The position numbers and the translations under genes were made by a program. A DNA stretch of 9,589 nt, from NCBI GenBank assembly GCA_003161815.1, contig PMNN01000245.1:3622-13210 (forward strand), read 5' to 3'. The notes below the pieces were generated by a model. The model was not told the DNA's origin, searched no databases, and saw only the letters and a program-made list of their open reading frames with translations. Below, piece after piece: positions 1-5,460 of this stretch (positions are counted from its first letter, which is position 1; each line of letters starts with the position of its first letter). The DNA is from Methanobacterium sp. GTDB lineage: Archaea; Methanobacteriota; Methanobacteria; Methanobacteriales; Methanobacteriaceae.

Positions 1-871
1 TTCCCGAGGCGAAAGCCTCCAGTAATGTAATAGGTAATCCTTCTGAAATACTGGGTAGAACAAAAATATCCGCTGCAGGCATTATGTTAAAGACATCCCG
101 CCGGGCACCGGTGAAAATCACATCATCTATATCATGTTTTTCAACTATTTCCCTTAAATCCATCATTAAAGGTCCATCACCCACCATCACAAGCTGTGCA
201 TTATTTTTTAATAATTTTTTTGCTTTAAGTAGATATTTTAAACCTTTCTGGTGAACTAGGTTACCTACACATAGAATTAAAGGCTTATGCGGGTTAAGAT
301 TCATGTCCTGGATGAAAGTTGTCACAGTTTGGGGGTTGTATTTCTGCACATCCACTGCATTAGGGGTTACCTTTATTTTATTCTCCACTCCATCTATGTT
401 AAGTTTTGAAACTTTTTCTTTGATGAGTTCATTTACTACGGCTATATAATCCGTTTTTTTAAGCACGTACTTTATTAGGATTCTTAAAATGGGATTGGAT
501 GCTAAAATATTAATATCAGATCCATGTACTGTTACAGCCGTCTTTTTCCGGGTGAAATGGTTTGATAGGATGGCTATTAAGCCAGGTGGGAGTATGTAAT
601 GGGCGTGTATTAGATCTACATCATATTTTCGTGTGATGCTGATTAATTTTATGGTGGCGGTTATGAAGAAGAAAAAACCCCTTAAACCTTTGATGTTAAT
701 GGTAGGAGCAGTTTCAACATGTACTCCATTCAAATCATGAATATTCGGATGAGGATAGGTGAGTACAATTACATCATCACCCCTTTCAACTAATTCCTGG
801 GAGAGAAGATAAGTATGTGATGATACACCGCCAATGTGGGGTGGATAATGACCTAAAATACAAACCTTCAT
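1..871 (-). CDS. GT4-family glycosyltransferase, partial (C-terminus missing)
   Basis: Reading the minus strand from an ATG at 871 gives 290 codons open to the left edge. The protein has the two-Rossmann-fold layout of GT-B glycosyltransferases of family GT4. The N-terminal acceptor domain starts MKVCILGHYPPHIGGVSSHT with the glycine-rich loop, followed by IHAHYILPPG (about 88-97) and TVHGSD (114-119). The C-terminal donor domain has TPNAVD (169-174), VGNLVHQKG (202-210), VGDGP (230-234) and the nucleotide-sugar-binding EX7E motif (E277 and E285 in SEGLPITLLEA). Family members are about 370-390 residues, so roughly 80-100 are missing. It probably transfers a sugar from a nucleotide sugar to a surface glycan, lipid or glycoprotein; donor and acceptor cannot be read from the sequence. 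A GAGGTT ribosome binding site lies 7-8 bases before the ATG, which supports this start. The intact reading frame and motifs make the family call safe; the substrate is unknown. Confidence 0.93.
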   Translation of the reverse strand, partial: MKVCILGHYPPHIGGVSSHTYLLSQELVERGDDVIVLTYPHPNIHDLNGVHVETAPTINIKGLRGFFFFITATIKLISITRKYDVDLIHAHYILPPGLIAILSNHFTRKKTAVTVHGSDINILASNPILRILIKYVLKKTDYIAVVNELIKEKVSKLNIDGVENKIKVTPNAVDVQKYNPQTVTTFIQDMNLNPHKPLILCVGNLVHQKGLKYLLKAKKLLKNNAQLVMVGDGPLMMDLREIVEKHDIDDVIFTGARRDVFNIMPAADIFVLPSISEGLPITLLEAFASG

Positions 872-901
872 TATTTTTAACCTCAAAAAAGAAATATTTT
901 T

Positions 902-918
902 TATTTGTAATACAAATA
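902..918. promoter_or_regulatory. 17-bp perfect palindrome in the glycosyltransferase promoter/leader
   Basis: TATTTGTA-A-TACAAATA is an 8-1-8 perfect dyad located 31 bases before the glycosyltransferase start on the minus strand. A TATA-like stretch (AATTATAAAT on the minus strand, 941-950) lies about 25-30 bases upstream of it, so the dyad would fall on the transcription start. Many archaeal repressors bind at that position. The site as an operator is inferred; no specific regulator is recognised. Confidence 0.4.
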
Positions 919-940
919 TTCTAGAATTAACTTGAATGAT

Positions 941-950
941 ATTTATAATT
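941..950 (-). promoter_or_regulatory. Candidate TATA box for the glycosyltransferase gene
   Basis: The minus strand reads AATTATAAAT in the 130-bp gap between the end of cbiD and the glycosyltransferase start. Its distance gives a predicted transcription start near 918-922 and a leader of about 50 bases containing the GAGGTT ribosome binding site. The surroundings are very AT-rich, so chance TATA-like matches are common. Confidence 0.35.
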
Positions 951-1001
951 ATAATTCATGGATTAATAAAAATATTCAAAATTTATCTATAGAAAAGTGA
1001 T

Positions 1002-2090
1002 TTAATTTTTAAAGGATACCTCATGATTAGTGTTTAAAACTGTACCATCCATTTTCACTATAACTACATTCAACTCTCCATTATATTTTTCCTGACATCT
1101 TTCCTTAACGGCTTCTGCAATACTGTTGAAAACCGGTTCAACTAAATTTTCTTTATCTAAAAGATTTATCATCTCTTCGGTTGTATTCGAATGATAAATC
1201 TGATTTATAAGAGTTTTAGATGCATTTTTGAGTGCTGTGTGGGTTGTTATTATTTCTCTTCGACCGTCGGCGATTTGATGTTCGGTATTGAAAATTCCAG
1301 CAGCGATTTTAATAATCTTTCCAGCATGCCCTAAAAGGATTATATGTTTAACATCAGCTTCAGCTGCTTCATGGAGCATGTAACCCACTAGATTTCCCAT
1401 TTGGATTATCTGATCTTCATCTACATCCAATATTCTGTGAGCGATTCTCTCCCCAATGTTACCCGGTACAAAAATAAGTTCTTTATAATTCTCAGCGACT
1501 GCCACGTCTAATTGGCATTTAAATGATTTACGGTAGCTATCCATATTCATGGATCGTGCTAAACCGGTGGTTCCTAAAATAGAGATGCCTCCCATGATTC
1601 CTAATCGGCTGTTAAGAGTTTTCTCTGCGAGTTTCTCTCCACCAGGAACAGATATAACCACTTCTGCTCCTTCATCCTTAGGTAATAATTCCTGTAGATT
1701 ACTGTTGATCATCTCTCGAGGGATGGGATTTATAGCGGGTTGACCTACTGGAATTTGGAGACCTGGTTTGGTGACTAAACCTACACCTTTACCCCCTTTG
1801 ATGATTATTCCCGTAATATCTGTGATCCTAACGTCAGCGAAGATTTCCAGGTTACGCGTGACAACTGGATCATGATATGATCGTTTTATTACAGATGCTC
1901 TTCCATGATTAATGGTTATTTTCAGGGAGTTTTCAATGTCAATATCAAGTTTACCAATGGGAGTTTCCAGTTTTACTTTATCCACTTTTTTGTTTATAGA
2001 TTTAAATGCAGCTATTGCAGCAGCAGCAGCAGCAGTGCCGGTGGTAATCCCATATTCAGGTTCTTTTTTTGAATAGAGTTTATCTTCCAT
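1002..2090 (-). CDS. cbiD: Cobalt-precorrin-5B C1-methyltransferase CbiD
   Basis: This 362-residue protein is full length for CbiD, the S-adenosylmethionine-dependent enzyme that methylates C1 of cobalt-precorrin-5B in the anaerobic branch of cobalamin synthesis. Methanogens need corrinoids for methyl transfer. Family signatures seen are the N-terminal YGITTGTAAAAAA (13-25), GKGVGLVTKPGL (100-111), the central NSRLGIMGGISILGTTG (160-176) and GHAGKIIKIAAGIFNTEH (254-271). In many bacterial homologues, as I recall, the first motif reads TTGTCAAAAAK; here Ala stands where Cys is usual. The six-alanine run is encoded partly by five GCT codons in a row, giving a short trinucleotide repeat at 2017-2035. 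The start has only a weak upstream GAAG, so it may be read from its own short leader or coupled to the redox gene 44 bp upstream on the same strand. Confidence in the family is high. Confidence 0.96.
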   Translation of the reverse strand: MEDKLYSKKEPEYGITTGTAAAAAAIAAFKSINKKVDKVKLETPIGKLDIDIENSLKITINHGRASVIKRSYHDPVVTRNLEIFADVRITDITGIIIKGGKGVGLVTKPGLQIPVGQPAINPIPREMINSNLQELLPKDEGAEVVISVPGGEKLAEKTLNSRLGIMGGISILGTTGLARSMNMDSYRKSFKCQLDVAVAENYKELIFVPGNIGERIAHRILDVDEDQIIQMGNLVGYMLHEAAEADVKHIILLGHAGKIIKIAAGIFNTEHQIADGRREIITTHTALKNASKTLINQIYHSNTTEEMINLLDKENLVEPVFNSIAEAVKERCQEKYNGELNVVIVKMDGTVLNTNHEVSFKN

Positions 2091-2134
2091 TTAACTTCAA
2101 AAATTTATTTAATATTAACTTATAAAATTTATTT

Positions 2135-2401
2135 TTAACTTTCTTCTTTTAATTCGGCTTTCAAGGCTTCCACTAACTCTTCTTTAGAGGGGGCGCCTAC
2201 AAATTTAACTACACCATTTAATGCTATAGCTGGGACTGCCATGAGATTGTATTCAACTGCTTTTTCTCTATCCTTCATTATATCTATTTTTTCAACTTCC
2301 AGCTCATCTGGCATTTCCTTTTTCACTTCTTCCACCAGCTCTACAGCCATGGGACAGTAAGGGCAAGATGGGGATGTAAAAACTTCAACTTTTATTGACA
2401 T
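2135..2401 (-). CDS. Small thioredoxin/glutaredoxin-like CPYC protein
   Basis: The 88-residue protein has the compact thioredoxin fold of archaeal glutaredoxin-like proteins: a first beta strand (KVEVF), the redox motif C13-P14-Y15-C16, and a cis-proline at P57 (MAVPAI), followed by GVVKFVGAPSKEEL near the C-terminus. It closely resembles, from memory, the structurally studied Methanothermobacter protein Mt0807. The expected role is a cytoplasmic dithiol-disulfide reductant; its physiological reductase and targets are not visible here. CPYC is the classical glutaredoxin motif, but archaeal proteins of this size can behave as thioredoxins and methanogens generally lack glutathione, so the name should stay neutral. 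A strong GGAGAGGTGA ribosome binding site on the minus strand (about 2409-2418) lies 8 bases before the ATG and fixes the start. It is followed by cbiD in the same direction. Confidence 0.95.
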   Translation of the reverse strand: MSIKVEVFTSPSCPYCPMAVELVEEVKKEMPDELEVEKIDIMKDREKAVEYNLMAVPAIALNGVVKFVGAPSKEELVEALKAELKEES

Positions 2402-2473
2402 ATATTTTCACCTCTCCTTTTTATCAGCATAAAAAAAAAATTTTTACTTATTATATATTCTGTCCATAAAACC

Positions 2474-2481
2474 ATATAAAT
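2474..2481 (-). promoter_or_regulatory. Candidate TATA box for the thioredoxin-like gene
   Basis: The minus strand reads ATTTATAT about 75 bases before the start codon, predicting transcription from near 2450 with a 45-50 base leader that holds the strong ribosome binding site. A second TATA-like stretch (minus-strand GAATATATAA, 2451-2460) is an alternative. Both are inferred from sequence only. Confidence 0.4.
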
Positions 2482-2482
2482 C

Positions 2483-2497
2483 TAATCTATTAGATTA
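2483..2497. promoter_or_regulatory. 15-bp perfect palindrome next to the thioredoxin-like promoter
   Basis: TAATCTA-T-TAGATTA is a 7-1-7 dyad that sits immediately upstream, on the minus strand, of the candidate TATA box at 2474-2481. It would overlap the BRE position where TFB binds, a plausible site for an activator or repressor. No known archaeal operator is recognised in it. Confidence 0.35.
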
Positions 2498-2720
2498 TAT
2501 TCTACAAAAACTTCAGAGAATAGATTAAAATGCATTAGAACTATTTTTAAATAGGCTAAAAGAATATGTATCAAATACTAAGATTCATAAATTTTTTAAT
2601 TTTCAAACTATTATTATTATATTGAGAATAAAAAAATTTTATGATCGGTAACCAAATCTGAAGGAAAAGTTTATTTTACAGAACAAAAATAATTTAATAA
2701 AAATTGAGATGTTAAAATAT
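2498..2720. other. AT-rich intergenic stretch without a recognisable gene
   Basis: This part of the 2402-2824 gap is very AT-rich. The longest ATG-started frames are around 20 codons, lack ribosome binding sites and have low-complexity hydrophobic content. No tRNA, insertion-sequence end or repeat array was seen. It is the upstream region of the thioredoxin-like gene and the region past the 3' end of the interrupted minus-strand gene. Confidence 0.6.
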
Positions 2721-2760
2721 GATTACTGAAGTCTCCTCTATTGAGGAAACTTCAGTAACC
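2721..2760. repeat. 40-bp near-perfect inverted repeat (18-bp arms, 4-base loop)
   Basis: The arms GATTACTGAAGTCTCCTC (2721-2738) and GAGGAAACTTCAGTAACC (2743-2760) are complementary at 16 of 18 positions around a TATT loop. This is by far the strongest hairpin I see in the window. On the minus strand it lies about 65 bases past the end of the interrupted gene (2825) and is followed by T-rich sequence, so it could be a transcript 3' end or stabiliser. It could equally be a double-stranded operator, part of a small RNA, or a remnant of a mobile element. A short 19-codon frame starting at 2719 is encoded by the repeat itself and is not credible as a gene. Confidence 0.7.
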
Positions 2761-2767
2761 TATTATC

Positions 2768-2809
2768 CGGCCAAATAATTTTATTCGGAGGCGGTAAAGA
2801 ATTCGGCCG
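2768..2809. repeat. Second inverted repeat, GC-rich 9-bp arms
   Basis: CGGCCAAAT (2768-2776) pairs with ATTCGGCCG (2801-2809) at 8 of 9 positions across a 24-base loop that includes GGAGGCGG. It directly adjoins the 40-bp hairpin and, on the minus strand, lies just past the stop at 2825. This short patch is clearly richer in G and C than its flanks. Together the two repeats suggest a structured RNA end or a small non-coding RNA, but the strand is undecided. Confidence 0.5.
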
Positions 2810-2824
2810 TGATCTTTATTGGAA

Positions 2825-3091
2825 TCATCTGTTTTCTAAGATTCGTAATCTTTCTGATAAAAATTCTAGTATTCGTCTTTTCTCATGGAAGGAAATATTT
2901 TTCTTAGATAGCATGTTAATTAACTCTGTAATGCTTCTGACTTAATAGGTACCTGATTTTTCATCCATTAATATGATGTCTCTTTTTCCAAGTTCTTTTG
3001 AGGGAGATATGAATACTGCACCCCAAATTTTTCCTTCATCATCTTTTAGATCGATGGAACTGGAAAATTCATATTCAACTTTTTCACCCAT
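2825..3091 (-). pseudogene. Interrupted small gene of unknown function (one in-frame TAA)
   Basis: On the minus strand an ATG at 3091 is preceded by AAGGTGAT at good spacing and by a TATA-like ATATTTAAA near 3127-3137, as expected of a real gene. It encodes 49 residues starting MGEKVEYEFSSSIDLKDDEG and including IWGAVFISPSKELGKRDII, then meets TAA at 2942-2944. The same frame stays open for 38 more codons (VRSITELINMLSKK and onward to LRILENR) before TGA at 2825. Codon choice and amino-acid content look coding on both sides of the TAA, and the tail is a charged, probably helical segment. The whole would be about 88 residues. The simplest reading is a recent nonsense mutation; a genuine 49-residue protein followed by a chance open frame is possible. 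TAA does not encode pyrrolysine in methanogens (that is TAG). I do not recognise the family. Confidence 0.5.
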
Positions 3092-3126
3092 CTTAAATCA
3101 CCTTAATACACCTTAACTTAACATTG

Positions 3127-3137
3127 TTTAAATATTT
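3127..3137 (-). promoter_or_regulatory. Candidate TATA box for the interrupted minus-strand gene
   Basis: The minus strand reads AAATATTTAAA some 36-46 bases before the ATG at 3091, predicting a leader of about 15-20 bases with the AAGGTGAT site. The leader also contains the motif TAAGGTG twice, ten bases apart; only the copy nearer the ATG is at normal ribosome binding distance. Confidence 0.35.
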
Positions 3138-3321
3138 TTCGCTAAAGAATAATAACAATCAAAATAATAATAAGACCATCACCCAAAATAATATAAAAAA
3201 TGTGACTCATAAGAAAGTATAATCTAAAAAAAATTTTTATGATGAATCTCCTTAAATTCCAAATAAAATTTACAAAAAAAGACTAAAAATTATTTTTTCA
3301 ACTCCTAATAAGAGCAGACAA

Positions 3322-3750
3322 ATGAGCACTAAAGATAAATCAATTAAAATATTATTAGTGGAAGATAACCCTGGAGATTTTAAAATCATACAAGAAATGC
3401 TCAAAGAAAGTAAATATACTCCATTCAAACTAACTCATGCGCCTAAATTAAAAGATGGATTAAAAATTCTCCAGAATAATAAATTTGATGTGATAATTCT
3501 CGATTTGAACTTACCGGATAGTGAAGGTTTAGATACATTTCTCCAAATTCTAAGTAAACACCCTGAACTCCCCATCATAATATTAACTGGTTTATCAGAT
3601 GAGGAAATGGGAATAAACGCCGTGAAACAAGGTGCACAGGATTATCTAGTCAAAGGAGAATTCAACGGTAAACTTCTAGCCCGTTCCATCAACTACGCAA
3701 TTGAACGTAAGCGATTAGAAGGATTATTCAGTTACCACATAAACCGATAA
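3322..3750 (+). CDS. Stand-alone response regulator receiver domain
   Basis: The 142-residue protein is a single CheY-like receiver domain. Visible hallmarks are the acidic pair E14-D15 (LLVEDNPGD), the phospho-acceptor D61 (VIILDLNLPD), T89 (IILTG) and the conserved lysine K111 (YLVKGE). No DNA-binding or enzymatic output domain follows. The end, SINYAIERKRLEGLFSYHINR, looks like the linker that in many methanogen proteins joins an N-terminal receiver to PAS or histidine-kinase domains; here the frame stops about 14 residues into it. It could be a natural single-domain regulator acting by protein contact, or the stump of a longer protein. No histidine kinase is encoded in the window. No good ribosome binding site precedes the ATG; an AAAAATTATTT stretch about 30 bases upstream would fit a leaderless or near-leaderless transcript. 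Confidence 0.92.
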   Translation: MSTKDKSIKILLVEDNPGDFKIIQEMLKESKYTPFKLTHAPKLKDGLKILQNNKFDVIILDLNLPDSEGLDTFLQILSKHPELPIIILTGLSDEEMGINAVKQGAQDYLVKGEFNGKLLARSINYAIERKRLEGLFSYHINR

Positions 3751-3811
3751 TGATAATCATTTTTATTCGAACAAAAAATAATTAATTCACAAATATTTTG
3801 AACAGTTTTTC

Positions 3812-3830
3812 AAAAAAAATCTCTTTTTTT
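3812..3830 (+). terminator. Candidate A-run/T-run terminator after the receiver gene
   Basis: A run of eight A (3812-3819) is followed by TCTC and seven T (3824-3830), about 60 bases past the receiver stop. Archaeal RNA polymerase terminates at oligo-T tracts, and the A/T runs could also pair. Similar runs are common in such AT-rich DNA, so support is moderate. Confidence 0.35.
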
Positions 3831-4063
3831 AATTATAACCGAAGTGCATTAAATAGGATGGTTATTTTAATTAAATATTTAATATAGCTAATAATTTTTT
3901 AATAGTTCAAATTTTAACTAAATCCTTATTTTTTAATAATTTATTTATCTTTATAAGGGATTTAACTATATATTTAATAAGAATTAGTCCAGTATCAGTT
4001 GATTGTAATTATTGATAAAAATACGGTGAAATTTGATTCAATTTAATATAAGGTGATGAAATT
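3831..4063 (+). promoter_or_regulatory. Upstream region and promoter of the aroK operon
   Basis: The gap between receiver gene and operon runs from 3751 to 4063 and carries no gene. It holds two TATA-like elements in the operon direction, TTTATAAG (3950-3957) and TATATATTTAA (3967-3977). The latter predicts transcription from about 3995-4000 and a leader near 65 bases. The AGGTGATG ribosome binding site is at 4051-4058. Several AT-only dyads occur (for example 3870-3883) but are low in information. No riboswitch-like fold was recognised. Confidence 0.45.
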
Positions 4064-4951
4064 TTGAAAGTGAAAGTTAGATCTCCAGGTTCAGCTACTG
4101 TTATAAATGCAATATCCACTGGATGTGGCTCTGCATTTGGTATTCAACTTTATGTTACAGCGGAAGCAGAATTAACATCCTCCTCTAAGATTGATTGTAA
4201 AACAGATGAGAATGTGGACACTGCTTTAATGGAGATTTGTGTGAAGAATGTTCTAGAGAAATTCCATATAGAAAGTGGAGTTAAAGTGCGAACTGAATCT
4301 AATCTTCCCATTGCATCAGGCCTGTCCAGTAGCAGTGCCACTTCCAATGCTATAGTGTTAGCTACAACACAGGCTTTAAATGATGCATATGAAATTAATC
4401 CTATTGATATCGGATTAGATGAAATGGGAATTGTGAATCTAGCTGTAGATTCATCATTACAAGCTGGAGTAACTATAACTGGTGCTTTTGATGATGCTAG
4501 TGCTTCATATTTGGGTGGTTTAACCATCACCAATAATTTGGAGCGTAAAATTATACGGAGAGAGAAGTGGAATGAAGATGATAGACACAATATTTTAATA
4601 TATATGCCGGATAAAAAGTCACTTACCATGGATGCTGATGTGGCAAGGATGAAACTCTTAGCACCTTGGGTTAAATTAGCCTTCAAAGAAGTATTAAAGG
4701 GTAATGTTCATCACGCGTTGACTTTAAACGGATTTTTGTATTGTTCAGCTTTACACTTCAATCCTGATATTGCGTTGGATGCATTGGAAGCTGGTGCAGT
4801 AGCAGCAGGACTTTCTGGAACCGGTCCATCATTCGTGGCTATTGGAGATAATAATAATTCTCATTTAATTGTGGATGCATGGAAATCTTATCCTGGAAAG
4901 ATTATAAGTACTAAAGTGGATAATCTGGGTACAAGGGTGATTATAGAATGA
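4064..4951 (+). CDS. aroK: Archaeal (GHMP-type) shikimate kinase
   Basis: This 295-residue protein belongs to the GHMP kinase superfamily, not to the P-loop shikimate kinases of bacteria. It phosphorylates shikimate with ATP to shikimate 3-phosphate, towards chorismate. The GHMP ATP-binding motif is [16 protein letters not shown] (81-96). [13 protein letters not shown] (140-152) and the C-terminal [11 protein letters not shown] (250-260) are typical of the archaeal family. The start is TTG at 4064: AGGTGATG lies 5 bases upstream, while the nearby ATG at 4056 meets a stop after two codons. It is the first gene of the operon and its last four bases (ATGA) overlap the start of chorismate mutase. 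That neighbour supports shikimate rather than homoserine or mevalonate as substrate. Confidence 0.95.
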   Translation: MKVKVRSPGSATVINAISTGCGSAFGIQLYVTAEAELTSSSKIDCKTDENVDTALMEICVKNVLEKFHIESGVKVRTESNLPIASGLSSSSATSNAIVLATTQALNDAYEINPIDIGLDEMGIVNLAVDSSLQAGVTITGAFDDASASYLGGLTITNNLERKIIRREKWNEDDRHNILIYMPDKKSLTMDADVARMKLLAPWVKLAFKEVLKGNVHHALTLNGFLYCSALHFNPDIALDALEAGAVAAGLSGTGPSFVAIGDNNNSHLIVDAWKSYPGKIISTKVDNLGTRVIIE

Positions 4952-5259
4952 ATAAATCAGAAGCCCTGAAACTATTAAATGATTCCAGGGATAAAATCGA
5001 CCAGATTGATGATGAAATCTTTAATCTTATAATCAAAAGAACTAGTCTATCTAAGGGTATAGTCACTGCCAAAATGGTTTTAGGTAAAGATATTCACGAT
5101 ACTAGAAGAGAAGATTATATCCAAGATAAAATTAAAACTATAGCTAAAAAGAAGAATATTAATGAGGTTAGTCTCATAAATATAATGAATATATTAACGG
5201 ATTTAAACAAAAACGAACAAGAAAAATTTTCGGAAGGTAAAAACAATGGGAAACATTAG
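4948..5259 (+). CDS. aroQ: Chorismate mutase, AroQ class
   Basis: The 103-residue all-helical protein converts chorismate to prephenate, the entry to phenylalanine and tyrosine. Residues match the active site of the E. coli AroQ domain with a constant offset of three: R14, R31, K42, D51, R54 and E55 correspond to R11, R28, K39, D48, R51 and E52. The glutamine equivalent to Q88 may be Q91 but the C-terminal helix is too divergent to be sure. It is a stand-alone mutase with no fused dehydratase, dehydrogenase or ACT domain, so no feedback site is visible. The ATG overlaps the aroK stop (ATGA), with GGGTGAT at 4935-4941 inside aroK as ribosome binding site. The last 14 bases overlap the S17e gene in another frame. 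The lysine- and asparagine-rich tail is not typical of the core domain. Confidence 0.93.
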   Translation: MNKSEALKLLNDSRDKIDQIDDEIFNLIIKRTSLSKGIVTAKMVLGKDIHDTRREDYIQDKIKTIAKKKNINEVSLINIMNILTDLNKNEQEKFSEGKNNGKH

Positions 5260-5428
5260 AACATCATTTATAAAAAGAGTATCTAAAGAGTTAATTGAAA
5301 CTTATGAAGGTAAATTCACTACCGATTTTGATGAAAACAAAAAATTAGTCGAGGAATTCACATCAGTTAGCACTAAACATTTACGGAATAAAATAGCTGG
5401 ATACGTCACCAGATTAGTTAGACAGTAA
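5246..5428 (+). CDS. rps17e: 30S ribosomal protein S17e
   Basis: The 60-residue basic protein matches archaeal S17e, a small-subunit protein found in archaea and eukaryotes but not bacteria. Diagnostic stretches are [18 protein letters not shown] at the N-terminus and [10 protein letters not shown] followed by [17 protein letters not shown]. Length is normal for the archaeal form. The ATG lies inside the end of chorismate mutase with GGAAGGT (5232-5238) at correct spacing, so its translation may be coupled to that of the mutase. Its place between aromatic and lysine genes links a ribosomal protein to amino-acid synthesis in one transcript. Confidence 0.95.
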   Translation: MGNIRTSFIKRVSKELIETYEGKFTTDFDENKKLVEEFTSVSTKHLRNKIAGYVTRLVRQ

Positions 5429-5460
5429 ATAGAAAATAATTTTTAGAGCGGTGAATCATA

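Noticed and set aside
2017..2035. GCA trinucleotide repeat
   Set aside because: It encodes the conserved alanine-rich segment of CbiD, so protein conservation explains it; no sign of expansion.
2390..2428. Minus-strand 12-codon frame (MLIKRRGENICQ) overlapping the thioredoxin-like start
   Set aside because: No ribosome binding site of its own, and it exists because the strong binding site of the real gene happens to be open in that frame.
2566..2625. Plus-strand 19-residue hydrophobic frame
   Set aside because: No ribosome binding site, low-complexity Leu/Ile/Phe content expected by chance in AT-rich DNA.
2719..2778. Plus-strand 19-residue frame MITEVSSIEETSVTYYPAK
   Set aside because: It is encoded almost entirely by the 40-bp inverted repeat and has only a poor upstream binding site; the palindrome explains the open frame.
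2746..2944. Plus-strand open frame containing ILFGGGKEFGRDLYW
   Set aside because: It lacks a start with a ribosome binding site and is antisense to the minus-strand frame that has a promoter, binding site and start; probably a shadow.
3870..3883. Perfect palindrome ATTAAATATTTAAT upstream of aroK
   Set aside because: It is made only of A and T in an AT-rich gap, so a chance dyad is likely and it was not called as an operator.
4150..4686. Long minus-strand open frame inside aroK
   Set aside because: Antisense shadow of a well-supported gene; no recognisable protein features. The same holds for the minus-strand frames inside lysC, dapB and asd and the plus-strand frame inside cbiD.
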